A DNA stretch of 64,000 nt from Labedaea rhizosphaerae. GTDB taxonomy: Bacteria; Actinomycetota; Actinomycetes; Mycobacteriales; Pseudonocardiaceae. How positions within the stretch are numbered: the first letter of the stretch is position 1; each line of letters begins with the position of its first letter. Of this stretch, positions 46,603 through 55,623 are shown one piece after another. The stretch is from NCBI RefSeq assembly GCF_004362825.1, contig NZ_SNXZ01000003.1, positions 720,784 to 784,783 of the forward strand, written 5' to 3'. A model generated the notes under the pieces. That model did no database searches. It was not told the DNA's origin and saw nothing but the letters and a program-made list of their open reading frames with translations. The position numbers were made by a program, and so were the translations under genes.

Positions 46603-47919
46603 ATGGCCGCCAACGACCGGACCCCCGAGAACCCGGCAGCCACCGACCCGGCCCCCGAGAACCCGGCCGCCGAGAGTCGGCCCGTCGAAGCCGCCGAGGA
46701 CCGGGTCCCCGAGGGCCGGGTCGCCGAGGACCTGCTGCGTGGTTTCGCGCCGCGGGTCCTCGGCGCGGTCGTGCGCCGCTACGGCCACTTCGACCTCGCC
46801 GAGGACGCCACGCAGGAAGCCCTGCTCGCCGCCGTCACCCAATGGCCTGCCCAAGGCACGCCCGACGACCCCGCGGCCTGGTTGATCACCGTCGCGTCCC
46901 GGCGGCTGACCGACCTGCTGCGTGCCGAACAGGCCCGGCGCGCCCGCGAGGACAAGTGGGTCCTCGACCCAGCCCCCGAAGTGTCCACTGAGGACGATTC
47001 GCTGGTTCTGCTGTTCCTGTGCTGCCACCCGGCGCTGAGCCCGGCCTCGCAGATCGCGTTGACCCTGCGCGCGGTCGGCGGCCTGACCACCCTCGAGATC
47101 GCGCGCGCGTTCCTGGTGCCCGAGGCGACGATGGCCCGGCGGATCACCCGCGCCAAGCAGACCGTGCGCGACCACGGCGTGCCGTTCCGTTCGCCGCCGC
47201 CATCCGAACGCACCACACGCCTGGCCGCCGTGGCGCACGTGCTCTACCTGATCTTCACCGAGGGCTACGCCAGCACGTCCGGGCCCGAGCTGCAGCGCGC
47301 CGACCTGTCCGCCGAAGCCATCCGCCTGGCCCGGATGCTGTTCGGTTCGGTGCCCGACGACCCGGAAGTCGCCGGGCTGCTGGCGTTGATGCTGCTCACC
47401 GACGCCCGACGCCCGGCGCGGGTTGGCCCTGGTGGCGCGTTGATCCCGATGGCCGAGCAGGACAGGTCGTTGTGGCACAAGGACTTCATCGACGAGGGCG
47501 TTACCTTGATCACGTCTGCCCTGGCCCGGCGCACGCCCGGGCCCTACCAATTGCAGGCCGCGATCGCCGCCGTCCACGACGAAGCCCCGACGGCCGAGGC
47601 GACCGATTGGCCGCAAATCGAGGCGCTGTACACGAAATTGCTGGAAATGGCCGACAACCCGGTGGTGGCGCTGAACCACGCGGTCGCCGTCGCGATGGCC
47701 CGCGGCCCGGTCGCCGGCCTGGATCGCTTGGCGGTCCTCGCTTCCGACGACCGCATCGCCGACGACCACCGCTTTCACGCGGCCCGCGCGCACATGCTGG
47801 AAATGTCCGGCAATCCCACCGAAGCACGCGCCGCTTATCTCGCGGCGGCCGAGCGCACCATGAGCTTGCCGCTGCAACGCTACTTGCACCAGCGCGCCGG
47901 ACGTCTTGCCGTGACATGA
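46603..47919 (+). CDS. ECF RNA polymerase sigma factor with DUF6596 C-terminal domain
   Basis: The 438-residue protein has a Pro/Ala/Glu-rich N-terminal tail (ENPAATDPAPENPAAES) and sigma region 2 (GAVVRRYGHFDLAEDATQEALLAAV). Region 4 is TTLEIARAFLVPEATMARRITRAK, and a long C-terminal domain (LAAVAHVLYLIFTEGYASTSG; HFHAARAHMLEM) is typical of the ECF41/42-like class that needs no separate anti-sigma. It is paired with the YCII gene. Its targets are unknown. Confidence 0.9.
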   Translation: MAANDRTPENPAATDPAPENPAAESRPVEAAEDRVPEGRVAEDLLRGFAPRVLGAVVRRYGHFDLAEDATQEALLAAVTQWPAQGTPDDPAAWLITVASRRLTDLLRAEQARRAREDKWVLDPAPEVSTEDDSLVLLFLCCHPALSPASQIALTLRAVGGLTTLEIARAFLVPEATMARRITRAKQTVRDHGVPFRSPPPSERTTRLAAVAHVLYLIFTEGYASTSGPELQRADLSAEAIRLARMLFGSVPDDPEVAGLLALMLLTDARRPARVGPGGALIPMAEQDRSLWHKDFIDEGVTLITSALARRTPGPYQLQAAIAAVHDEAPTAEATDWPQIEALYTKLLEMADNPVVALNHAVAVAMARGPVAGLDRLAVLASDDRIADDHRFHAARAHMLEMSGNPTEARAAYLAAAERTMSLPLQRYLHQRAGRLAVT

Positions 47920-48227
47920 CAATCCAGAACGTCCCACCTAACCGGGTGATTCGCGCACACCAATGCAAGAGTGGTCTTGCCGACATCGAGTGGCCCTTGC
48001 ATACTCGGGTGCCTGAGTGAACCCGTTCACCCAGGGGTCGGTGAACGCTGGGAGCGTGGCGGCCGGCCGTGCGCAGGTGTGGCCAATGCGTGACTGGTGG
48101 GGTGGCGCGGTCGCATCCGCCGCCGGTGCCGCAGGAGCAACGTTCACCAACGGGGCACGCGTGCCCTGGTGGCCGGCGGGGTACGCCTCGTCGGCCACCG
48201 TCCGCACCCGTGGTGCATAGTGTCGCG
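47920..48227. other. 308-bp intergenic region, no convincing gene
   Basis: Small dyads are seen: CAAGA-GTGG-TCTTG and GTGAAC-CC-GTTCAC (48017-48030). A 67-residue reading frame from GTG 48017 (NPFTQGSVNAG...) lacks a ribosome-binding site and family match. I see no RNA gene. Confidence 0.4.
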
Positions 48228-48803
48228 GTGATCAAGAACACCCGCGAACGGATCATGGCGGCCGCACTCGACCTGTTCGCGGAGCGGGGCGTGCTCGGCA
48301 CCCCGGTGACGTCGATCGAGGCGGCCGCGGGCCTTTCGCCGGGCAGCGGCAGCTTCTACCGGCACTTCAAGGACCGCCAGGAGTTGCTGGCCGCGGTCGT
48401 CGAGCGGGAGATCACCCGCGTGGCCAAACTCCCGGTGGACCCGTCGACCACCGACGGCACCCGGGCCAGCGAACTCGCCGCCCAGCTGTGCAACGACCTG
48501 GCCTTCCTCGGTGAGCTGCGCCGGCTGATCGCGATCCTGTTCTGGGAACGGGGAAAAGCGCCGGACGTGGCCGAACGCGTGCGTTCCCTGATGGTCGAAC
48601 GCGGCGTGGAACTCGGCATCGCGGAGCTACTTTTGACCGATCCAATCGACGTCGTTCGCGCGGACCCCTCGGCCGCATCGACGGTGATGATGTGCGCGAT
48701 GGTCGGCTATTTCCTGAGCATGGAGTACTTTGGCACGCCACCGGCCGAAGTGGATCCCGACCGCTTCACCCGGACACTGGCGCGGTTGCTGGTGCGGGGC
48801 TGA
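48228..48803 (+). CDS. TetR-family transcriptional regulator
   Basis: The 191-residue protein begins VIKNTRERIMAAALDLFAERG, with its HTH (TPVTSIEAAAGLSPGSGSFYRHF) about residues 25-47. GTG 48228 is the start that fits the family best. Its last 38 bp overlap the end of the convergent MFS gene, so the two transcripts are antisense at their ends and the exporter may be its target. Confidence 0.9.
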   Translation: MIKNTRERIMAAALDLFAERGVLGTPVTSIEAAAGLSPGSGSFYRHFKDRQELLAAVVEREITRVAKLPVDPSTTDGTRASELAAQLCNDLAFLGELRRLIAILFWERGKAPDVAERVRSLMVERGVELGIAELLLTDPIDVVRADPSAASTVMMCAMVGYFLSMEYFGTPPAEVDPDRFTRTLARLLVRG

Positions 48804-49992
48804 CCACGCTCGGGTGGAACACCCGCCACGTGGTCGCCGTGACGGCCACCGCGACGAAGAACCCCAGCCAGTACGGCGCGGTGATCCCGAAGGCCGAGGC
48901 CAGCACGCCGCCCATCATCGCGCCGACGCAGTTGCCGCCCGCCGCGATGAAGAGCCCGGTGCTGCCGACCCGGCCCAGCATTTCCGGCGGCGTCAGGCGT
49001 TGGCGCAGCGAGCTCGCGACGATGCCCCACAGCGAACCGTGCACGCCGAACGCGAAGAGGATCACCCCGACCGCGTAGGCGTTCGGCACCGCGGCCAGGA
49101 CGAGGTGGGTCGCGGTCTCGACCAGCAGGCCGATGCGCAGCGTCCAGGTCGGGGTCAGCCAGCGGATCAGCGGATCACCCAGCACCGAACCGAGCACGCC
49201 GCCCGCCGCCACCGCGGTGAAGAGCAGGCCGTAGCCGACCGCGTCCAGGCCGAGTCGTTGCCTGGCCAGCAGGACCAGCATGGCGGTGGCCGCGGTGAGG
49301 GTGAGGTTGAGCAGGCCGATCAGGATGGCCATGGTGCGCAGCAGGCGCTGGCGCATCAACCAGCGGAAACCGTCGGCGATGTCGCCGTGGAACGTCCGCG
49401 CTTTCGTCTTCTGCGCCCGGTAGGTGCCGGCGATGAGCGCCAGCATCAGCGCGCTCAGCGCGTAGGTGGCTGCGTTGAGGAAGAACGGCAGGCCGGCGGC
49501 GATCACGAAGAGGAAGGCGCCCAACGGGCCCGCGACCATGCCCTGCATCAGCTGGGTGCCGCCGAAGAGCCAGCCGTTGGCCTTCTCGAGCCGGCCGTCG
49601 ACGACCACCGCCGGGATCATCGCCTGGCTGGCCGAGCGGAAGACGACTTCCCCGCTGTTGATGAGGAACAAAACAACGTAGAGGAAGGCGACGTTGGCCA
49701 GGTTCAACGCCATGGCCGTGGCCAGCACGCCGACGGCGAGCACCCGGAAGCCGTCGAGGACGATCATGAGCTTGCGCCGGTCGACCCGGTCGACCAGGAC
49801 GCCACCCGGGAGCGCGAACAGCAGCCAGGGCAGCCAGGAGACCGCGAACGCGCCGGAGACGACCAGCGGATCGGTGGTCCTGGTGGCCACGAACAGCGGC
49901 GCGGCGACGGTGGCCACGCCGCTGCCCAGGGCCGAGGTGGTGCTCGCGGTCCACAGCCGGAAGAAGTTCGCGCCCAGTCCTTGCTCCCCCAT
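48766..49992 (-). CDS. MFS transporter (probable drug exporter)
   Basis: The 408-residue protein has about twelve membrane segments and the MFS loop GGVLVDRVDRRKLMIVLDGFR between segments 2 and 3. The N-terminal part resembles Bcr/EntS-like exporters (DUF894/MFS_3). Substrate unknown. It is convergent with, and overlaps, the TetR gene. A hairpin lies just upstream of its start. Confidence 0.9.
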   Translation of the reverse strand: MGEQGLGANFFRLWTASTTSALGSGVATVAAPLFVATRTTDPLVVSGAFAVSWLPWLLFALPGGVLVDRVDRRKLMIVLDGFRVLAVGVLATAMALNLANVAFLYVVLFLINSGEVVFRSASQAMIPAVVVDGRLEKANGWLFGGTQLMQGMVAGPLGAFLFVIAAGLPFFLNAATYALSALMLALIAGTYRAQKTKARTFHGDIADGFRWLMRQRLLRTMAILIGLLNLTLTAATAMLVLLARQRLGLDAVGYGLLFTAVAAGGVLGSVLGDPLIRWLTPTWTLRIGLLVETATHLVLAAVPNAYAVGVILFAFGVHGSLWGIVASSLRQRLTPPEMLGRVGSTGLFIAAGGNCVGAMMGGVLASAFGITAPYWLGFFVAVAVTATTWRVFHPSVVSPAPATAPVSG

Positions 49993-50005
49993 GGGGTTGG
50001 ACGCT

Positions 50006-50036
50006 AACAGCGCCGGCCTGGCTGGCCGGCGCTGTT
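50006..50036. terminator. 13-bp hairpin terminator between two minus-strand genes
   Basis: AACAGCGCCGGCC pairs perfectly with GGCCGGCGCTGTT around a 5-nt loop. It follows the secreted protein gene on the minus strand and precedes the MFS gene; on the plus side it ends in TTTT. Confidence 0.7.
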
Positions 50037-50053
50037 TTCCTTACGGCATAACG

Positions 50054-50539
50054 TCAGTAGACGGTGATGTCCCAGTGGTTGCCTTCGTCGCAGTAGAGGT
50101 TGCCGGAGGCTGCCTTCCACTGCGGGTAGCCGTCACCGCGGTAGCCGATGTAGGTGAAGGAGTTGTGGATGTAGCCGTCGATGCAGCTGTTGTGCGAGAT
50201 GTCGACCTTGTAGCCGTTCCAGTGGCTGTAGGTGCCGGACGCGTGGCCGGTCTCGGTGCCACCGGTGATGTTGATGGCGCAGCCGCTGGCGTTCTTCAGG
50301 GTGATGATCGTGTTGACGGTGCCGGAGTTGATCTGCTCGAACGAGGTGCACGTCGAGTTGTAGCGGTCGGTGCAGCCGCCACTGGAGCTCCACGTGATGC
50401 CCGCGCTGCGGAAGGCGGACGCGGCCTGGGACTGGGTCATCTTGTAGCCGCTCGCGTCCGCGGCGGGGGCGGCGAACACGAGGGCGGCGGCGGTCGCGGT
50501 GCTGACACCGGCCGCGGCGAGTACGGGGGCGAGGCGCAT
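50054..50539 (-). CDS. Secreted M15-like peptidase / peptidoglycan-hydrolase-like protein
   Basis: The 161-residue protein has a Sec signal peptide (about residues 1-30, ending DASG). The mature part has HASGTYSHWNGYKVDIS and a late GNHWDI, resembling the His/Asp zinc site of M15 D-Ala-D-Ala-peptidase-like proteins. It may trim peptidoglycan; four or more Cys residues suggest disulfides. ATG 50539 has GAAGGAA upstream. A short ACTCA/TGAGT dyad (50609-50623) lies upstream of it. Confidence 0.7.
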   Translation of the reverse strand: MRLAPVLAAAGVSTATAAALVFAAPAADASGYKMTQSQAASAFRSAGITWSSSGGCTDRYNSTCTSFEQINSGTVNTIITLKNASGCAINITGGTETGHASGTYSHWNGYKVDISHNSCIDGYIHNSFTYIGYRGDGYPQWKAASGNLYCDEGNHWDITVY

Positions 50540-50686
50540 CGGGGGATTCCTTCGAACTCGGGGGAAGGTTCGGGGGACTCCGTTGATGGTGCCGTGCGTT
50601 CGTGAATTACTCACTAGTTGAGTGTGAAGTTCGTCCAGAATACGCAGACTGCTCGACCATTCGTCCCAGCGCGATAGGTTGGTCGG

Positions 50687-51091
50687 GTGGCCGATTCGAA
50701 CCCTTTGGTGAAAATGCCCCTGCGGGTGCGCTACCACGAATGCGATCCGCAGGCCGTGGTCTTCAACGCCCACTACCTCGCCTACGCCGACATGGCCTGC
50801 GCCGAGGTCTTCCGCGAGCTCTTCGGCAGCTACCAGGCCGTCCTCGACCGTGGCTTCGACATGGTGGTCGCCGAGTCGAACGTCCGGTACCTGGCGCCGT
50901 GCCGCTACGACGACGAGTTGCTCGTCTCCGCGTACGTCGAGCGCGTCGGCACCACGTCGCTGGTGCTGCGGTTCGAGGTGCAGAACGGCGAACTGCCGGC
51001 CACGGAAGTCGTCAACCGCTACGTGTGGATCGACCAGGCGACCAAGCGCCCGGCCGCGCCGCCCGAGGACATCAGAGCCGCCTTCCGCTAG
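50687..51091 (+). CDS. Hotdog-fold acyl-CoA thioesterase (YbgC/4HBT type)
   Basis: The 134-residue protein has the 4HBT signature VRYHECDPQAVVFNAHYLAYADMA with the active Asp in ECDPQ. Members hydrolyse acyl-CoA thioesters. GTG 50687 is the start. It is divergent from the secreted peptidase-like gene. Confidence 0.9.
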   Translation: MADSNPLVKMPLRVRYHECDPQAVVFNAHYLAYADMACAEVFRELFGSYQAVLDRGFDMVVAESNVRYLAPCRYDDELLVSAYVERVGTTSLVLRFEVQNGELPATEVVNRYVWIDQATKRPAAPPEDIRAAFR

Positions 51092-51219
51092 ATGGCCCTG
51101 CGGGCATGGCGGTGTGCCCGATAGTGATCATCGAGCGGGCCGATCTTCGGACCTCGACGCTCATACAGTGCTGGCACCACCAGCGGGTGGGTCCTCTCGA
51201 GTTCCCCGAAAGGCCGTCG

Positions 51220-51783
51220 ATGAACGAGACTCCGAAAGAGATCAGCAGGCGCGGCGCCCTGGTGGGCGGGCTGGTCGGCGCCGCGGCGATACCCTTGCTG
51301 GGACTCGGCTCGATCGCCCAGGCCGCAGGCCTTCCCGACGCTTTCGGACCGCTGCACCACGTGGGAGTGGCCATCGCGCCGAACTTCGACGAAGTGCTGG
51401 CCAAGCTGACGGCGACCATCGGTCTCGAGTTCTACCAGCCGGTGGTGGAAACCCTCACGTTGCGCGACGAAGCCGGCCACGTGCACACCTACACCGACCG
51501 GTTCACGCTCAGCAAGGGCCCCGAACCGCACGTCGAACTGCTCGACCCGGTGCCGGGCAGCTTCTTCGGCGCGAACCCGGCGCACCCGGTCGTCGAGCTC
51601 GGCTACGTCGTGGGTGATCGCCTCGCCGAGCTGTCCGCGATGCTCACCGCCAACGGCATGCCCCTGCTCGGCACCATCGCCGTCGACCCGCAGCCGGGTG
51701 CCGTGGGCGTCGCATGGCACCAGGTCTCCAACAACTTCCTGATCGAACTGCTGGCCGACGACCCGGTGGCCTCCATGGCGTGA
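51220..51783 (+). CDS. Secreted VOC/glyoxalase-fold protein with Tat signal
   Basis: The 187-residue protein starts with a Tat signal (ISRRGALVGGLVGAAAIPLLG). A vicinal-oxygen-chelate domain follows (GPLHHVGVAIAPNFDEVLAKLTATIGLEFYQP, VELGYVVGDRLAELSAMLTANGMPLLG). An exported VOC protein is uncommon; it may bind a small molecule or metal. ATG 51220 was chosen for the Tat leader. It precedes the convergent uronate cluster by 5 bp. Confidence 0.75.
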   Translation: MNETPKEISRRGALVGGLVGAAAIPLLGLGSIAQAAGLPDAFGPLHHVGVAIAPNFDEVLAKLTATIGLEFYQPVVETLTLRDEAGHVHTYTDRFTLSKGPEPHVELLDPVPGSFFGANPAHPVVELGYVVGDRLAELSAMLTANGMPLLGTIAVDPQPGAVGVAWHQVSNNFLIELLADDPVASMA

Positions 51784-51788
51784 AGGGC

Positions 51789-53219
51789 TCAGCTGAGCTT
51801 GCCGTCGACGCGTCGCGGGAGCTGCCAGGGGTTGGCCTCCCGCAACGCGGCGGGCAGCAACACGTCGGGGAATCCCTGCCACGCCACCGGCCGCAGGAAC
51901 CGTTCGATGGCCGCCGTCCCGACCGACGTCGTGGTCGGCGCGGTCGTCGCGGGGTACGGGCCGCCGTGCTGCTGGGCCCAGCTCACCGTCACCCCGGTCG
52001 GCCAGTCGTTCCACAGCAGGCGACCGGCCAGCGCGGTCAGCACCGGCATCAGCGCCGCGACCAGCGGGGCCTCGGACTCCTCGCCCTGCACGGTCGCGGT
52101 CAGGCCCGGCTGCAGCCCGGCGAGCAACGCGATCAGCTCGTTGACGTCGGCGTACTCGACGACGATCGACGACGGGCCGAAGCACTCCTCGTGCACGGTC
52201 TCACCACCGGCGACGAAGTCGGCGGCGCCGATGGCCAGCAGCGTCGGCGGCCCGTCCGCGACCACCCGCATGCCGGACACGTCACGCAACGCCGAAAGCC
52301 CGGCGGTGAAGCCTTCCTGGATCTTCTCGGTCAGCATCTGCCCGGCGGACGCGCCCTCGACGGCGCCGCGCAACGCCTCGGTCATGCCGTGGCCCTCGGG
52401 CAGGAACAGCAGGCCGGGCTTGGTGCAGAACTGGCCGGTACCCAGGGTGAACGAGCCGGCGTACCCGGCGGCGATCTCCGCGCCACGCGCCGCGGCGGCA
52501 CCCGGCGTGACCACGACCGGGTTCACGCTGCCGAGCTCACCGTAGAACGGGATCGGCACGGGCCGGGCGTTGGCGATGTCGAACAACGCGCGCCCGCCGT
52601 TGACCGAGCCGGTGAACGAAGCCGCCGCGATCCGCGGGTCCTTGAGCGCCGTGACGCCGACCTCCACGCCGTCGATCACCGCGAAGATGCCCTCGGGCGC
52701 GCCGGCGCCGACCAGCGCCTCACGCAGGATCTCCCCCGTCCGGTCGGAAAGCCGCGGGTGGCCGGGGTGGGCCTTGAGGATCACCGGGCACCCCGCGGCC
52801 AGCGCCGACGCGGTGTCCCCGCCGGCCACGCTGAACGCGAACGGGAAGTTGCTGGCCGCGAACACCAGCACCGGGCCGATCGCGATCTTCATCCGCCGGA
52901 TGTCCGGGCGCGCGCCCATCGGCCACGCCGGGTCGGCGTGGTCCACGGTGGCGTCCAGGAAAGCGCCGTCGGCCAGCACCTCGGCGAACAGGCGCAGCTG
53001 GAACGTGGTGCGCGCCAGCTCCCCCGCGAGCCTCGGCTTCGCGGGCAGGTGCGTCTCGCCGGCGGCGAGCTCGATCAGCTCGTCGGCGGCGGCGTCCAGC
53101 GCGTCGGCCGCGGCGGTCAGCCACGCCGCGCGCTCGGCCGGCGTGCTTACGCCCGCCGGACCGGCCGCCTCGGCGGCAGCGGTCAGTACCCGTTCCAAAG
53201 CCTCTGGCGCTGTGTCCAC
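51789..53219 (-). CDS. 2,5-dioxovalerate (alpha-ketoglutarate semialdehyde) dehydrogenase
   Basis: The 476-residue aldehyde dehydrogenase has the catalytic Cys in GTGQFCTKPG, the Glu in PFYGELGSVNPV and the Rossmann part. The KGSADH-type N-terminus lacks long extensions. It is expected to oxidise 2-oxoglutarate semialdehyde, the last step of the uronate/glucarate pathway, feeding the TCA cycle. It starts at GTG 53219, directly after the upstream stop TAA. Confidence 0.9.
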   Translation of the reverse strand: MDTAPEALERVLTAAAEAAGPAGVSTPAERAAWLTAAADALDAAADELIELAAGETHLPAKPRLAGELARTTFQLRLFAEVLADGAFLDATVDHADPAWPMGARPDIRRMKIAIGPVLVFAASNFPFAFSVAGGDTASALAAGCPVILKAHPGHPRLSDRTGEILREALVGAGAPEGIFAVIDGVEVGVTALKDPRIAAASFTGSVNGGRALFDIANARPVPIPFYGELGSVNPVVVTPGAAAARGAEIAAGYAGSFTLGTGQFCTKPGLLFLPEGHGMTEALRGAVEGASAGQMLTEKIQEGFTAGLSALRDVSGMRVVADGPPTLLAIGAADFVAGGETVHEECFGPSSIVVEYADVNELIALLAGLQPGLTATVQGEESEAPLVAALMPVLTALAGRLLWNDWPTGVTVSWAQQHGGPYPATTAPTTTSVGTAAIERFLRPVAWQGFPDVLLPAALREANPWQLPRRVDGKLS

Positions 53220-54341
53220 TTAAGACCTCCCCGCGGCTTGTGCGGCTTGGACGGCCGTGCGCATGTCCGCCCAGCGGGCCGGACCGGCGAGGCCGAGGTG
53301 GTAGAGGTGCAGTTCGTCGGCGCCCGCACCGGCGAGATCGCCTACGTAGCCGGCGATGTCGGGCACCGGGTTCGCGGCGACGGCGGTGATGTAGCTGCCG
53401 ATCGTGGTGTCCCCGAGCGTCGCCCGCGCGGTCGCGACGGTGTCCACGCTCGCCTGGCCCACCGCCCAGCCGGGCAGCACGACGGCGTCCACATCGGACG
53501 CGGCCGACGGCGTGAAGCCGGGCAGCGCGCCGGTCACCCACGGGTCGACGGAACCGTGCAGGACGGTCCGCACGCCTTGCGGCACAACGGAAAGCACGGC
53601 CTTGCGCAGGGTGTCGGTGGCCCGGTGCCGGGTCGCGAGCAGCTCCTCGGTCAGCGCCGGGGGCAGCTGGTCCTCGGTCGCGGTGAGGTCGCCGGTGGCG
53701 ATCAGCCGCCGGACCTCGTCACGCAGCGCGCGCAGCGTCGCCGGATCGTCCACACAGGACGGGCAGCAGCAGATCGACAGCAGCCGCATGGCCGCGGGCG
53801 ACCACACCGCGTCGGTCTTCTCGTGGTGGTTGTGGTGCGCGCACCCCATCTGGCCGCAGGACTCGAGGATCACCGACGCGACGTCGACGTCGCGCAGCGA
53901 CTCGGCGACCACGGAGGCCGAGTACTCCTGGACCTCCGGGTGCGACGGGCAGAGCCCCCACCGGTACCGCTCACCGAAGCAGTTCTGCACGGCCAGGCCC
54001 GGGTTCAGCTCGCCGAGCAGCGAGTTGTGGGTCAGCACGACCCACGCCGCAGCCGGGATCCCGGCCTCGTTCAGCGTCCGGATCGCGTCGCCCGCGATGT
54101 CCTCGGGCATCCAGTTCGCGGCGCGCGGGCGCAACGCGCCCCAGACCTCGTCTCGCACCGGGCGGTAGAAGGCGCCGTGCGGCGCCATGACCGTCGTGTG
54201 GTCCGGCGACCACGGCGTCGCCGCGCGCGTCGCGTGGTACGACGTGGCGACGGCTACCTCGGCCACGCCGAGTTCCCGTACACGTTCGACGAATCCAGTC
54301 TCCTGGACATCCCAGCCGTACGCGTACCCCGTCACCAGCAT
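53220..54341 (-). CDS. Uncharacterised protein of the uronate/glucarate cluster
   Basis: This 373-residue protein has no family I recognise. It looks like a TIM-barrel or glycosidase-like fold (VTGYAYGWDVQETGFVERVRELGVAEVAVATSYHATRA; ASVILESCGQMGCAHHNHHEK) with a possible metal cluster, CCCPSC. Its stop codon touches the start of the dehydrogenase gene, and it lies between dehydratase and dehydrogenase genes, so a role in uronate or aldarate use, for example as an isomerase, lactonase or glycosidase, is likely but unknown. Confidence 0.65.
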   Translation of the reverse strand: MLVTGYAYGWDVQETGFVERVRELGVAEVAVATSYHATRAATPWSPDHTTVMAPHGAFYRPVRDEVWGALRPRAANWMPEDIAGDAIRTLNEAGIPAAAWVVLTHNSLLGELNPGLAVQNCFGERYRWGLCPSHPEVQEYSASVVAESLRDVDVASVILESCGQMGCAHHNHHEKTDAVWSPAAMRLLSICCCPSCVDDPATLRALRDEVRRLIATGDLTATEDQLPPALTEELLATRHRATDTLRKAVLSVVPQGVRTVLHGSVDPWVTGALPGFTPSAASDVDAVVLPGWAVGQASVDTVATARATLGDTTIGSYITAVAANPVPDIAGYVGDLAGAGADELHLYHLGLAGPARWADMRTAVQAAQAAGRS

Positions 54342-54366
54342 CGCTCAGTCACCCCACATCGCTCGG

Positions 54367-55623
54367 CTACCACCGTGCCGTATTCGGATCGAAGGTTCCG
54401 GTGAACCGGCGCATGTAGGTCACGTCGTCACGCTTGGTCTGTCCACATCGGACATACTGCTCATGCAGCCTGGCCAGCGCGTCGGGATCCAGCTCGACGC
54501 CAAGACCCGGGCCTTGGGGCACCGCGACCTTGCCGTCGCGGAACACCAGCGCACCGGGAACCACCACATCCTCAGTCTTCCACGGCCAGTGCGTGTCGCA
54601 CGCGTAAGAGAGGTGTGGTGTGGCGGCCGCCACATGAACCATGGCCGCGAGGCTGATCCCGAGGTGGCTGTTCGAGTGCATCGAGAGCCCGACGTCGAAC
54701 GTCCGGCACAGCACCGACAGCGCCTGCGTGTCGCGCAGGCCGCCCCAGAAGTGGTGGTCCGACAGCACGATACCCACCGCACGCTGGCGAAACGCCGGCT
54801 CGACGTCGTCGAACCGGATCACGCACATGTTCGTGGCCAGCGGCATGGACGCGTGCTTGGCCACCTCGGCCATGCCCTCGATGCCCGGCGTCGGGTCCTC
54901 CAGGTACTCGAGCACGCCGTCGAGGTCCCTGGCGACCTTCTTGGCCGTCTCGACCCGCCAGGCGCCGTTCGGGTCGATCCGCAGCGGGTGGCCGGGGAAG
55001 GCGTCGGCCAGCGCGCGGATGCCCTCGACCTCCTGCGCGGGCTCGAAGACGCCGGCCTTGAGCTTGATCGCCGTGAAGCCGTACTCGTCGATCATGCGCT
55101 TGGCCTCGCCGACCAGCGCCTCGGGCGTGGTGACCTCGCCCCACGCGTCGTGCTCGGCGCCCAGGTGGCCGCCGAACTTGTAGAAGAGGTAGGCGGAGAA
55201 CTCGACCTCGTCGCGGGCCTTGCCGCCGAGCAGGTCGGCCACCGGGCGGCCGAGCGCGTGGCCCTGCGCGTCGAGCATGGCCACCTCGAACAGCGAGTAG
55301 ACGCTGGCGATCGTCTTGCCCGAGGAGAACCCGCCGGTCAGGCCGTGCTCGTCGACGAACACCGCGCCGCCGAGGGCCTCGGCGACCTTGCGGCGCAGGC
55401 CGGGCAGGTCGAACACGTCGTGCCCGGCCAGCAGCGGCACCACCTTGCGGGCCTGGTCGAGGAAACCGCTGTCGCCGTAGGACTCGCCGAGCCCGACCAC
55501 GCCGTCCTCGCAGACCAGCTGCAGGACGCTGCGCAGCGCGAACGGCTCGTGCACGCCCATCGCGTTGAGCAGGGGCGCGTCGGCGAACGCGACCGGCGTG
55601 AGGACCGCTTCCCTGATCTTCAC
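54367..55623 (-). CDS. gudD: Glucarate dehydratase
   Basis: The 418-residue enolase-superfamily enzyme dehydrates D-glucarate to 5-dehydro-4-deoxyglucarate. Catalytic blocks are visible: KLKAG (KxK), RIDPNGAW, LEDPT, SDHHFWGG and MHSNSHLG. It starts at GTG 55623, overlapping the KDG dehydratase stop (GTGA), so the two are made together. Confidence 0.93.
   Translation of the reverse strand: MKIREAVLTPVAFADAPLLNAMGVHEPFALRSVLQLVCEDGVVGLGESYGDSGFLDQARKVVPLLAGHDVFDLPGLRRKVAEALGGAVFVDEHGLTGGFSSGKTIASVYSLFEVAMLDAQGHALGRPVADLLGGKARDEVEFSAYLFYKFGGHLGAEHDAWGEVTTPEALVGEAKRMIDEYGFTAIKLKAGVFEPAQEVEGIRALADAFPGHPLRIDPNGAWRVETAKKVARDLDGVLEYLEDPTPGIEGMAEVAKHASMPLATNMCVIRFDDVEPAFRQRAVGIVLSDHHFWGGLRDTQALSVLCRTFDVGLSMHSNSHLGISLAAMVHVAAATPHLSYACDTHWPWKTEDVVVPGALVFRDGKVAVPQGPGLGVELDPDALARLHEQYVRCGQTKRDDVTYMRRFTGTFDPNTARW

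Noticed and set aside
48017..48220. 67-residue coding gene before the TetR gene at 48228
   Set aside because: No ribosome-binding site, no family, and composition like non-coding GC-rich sequence.
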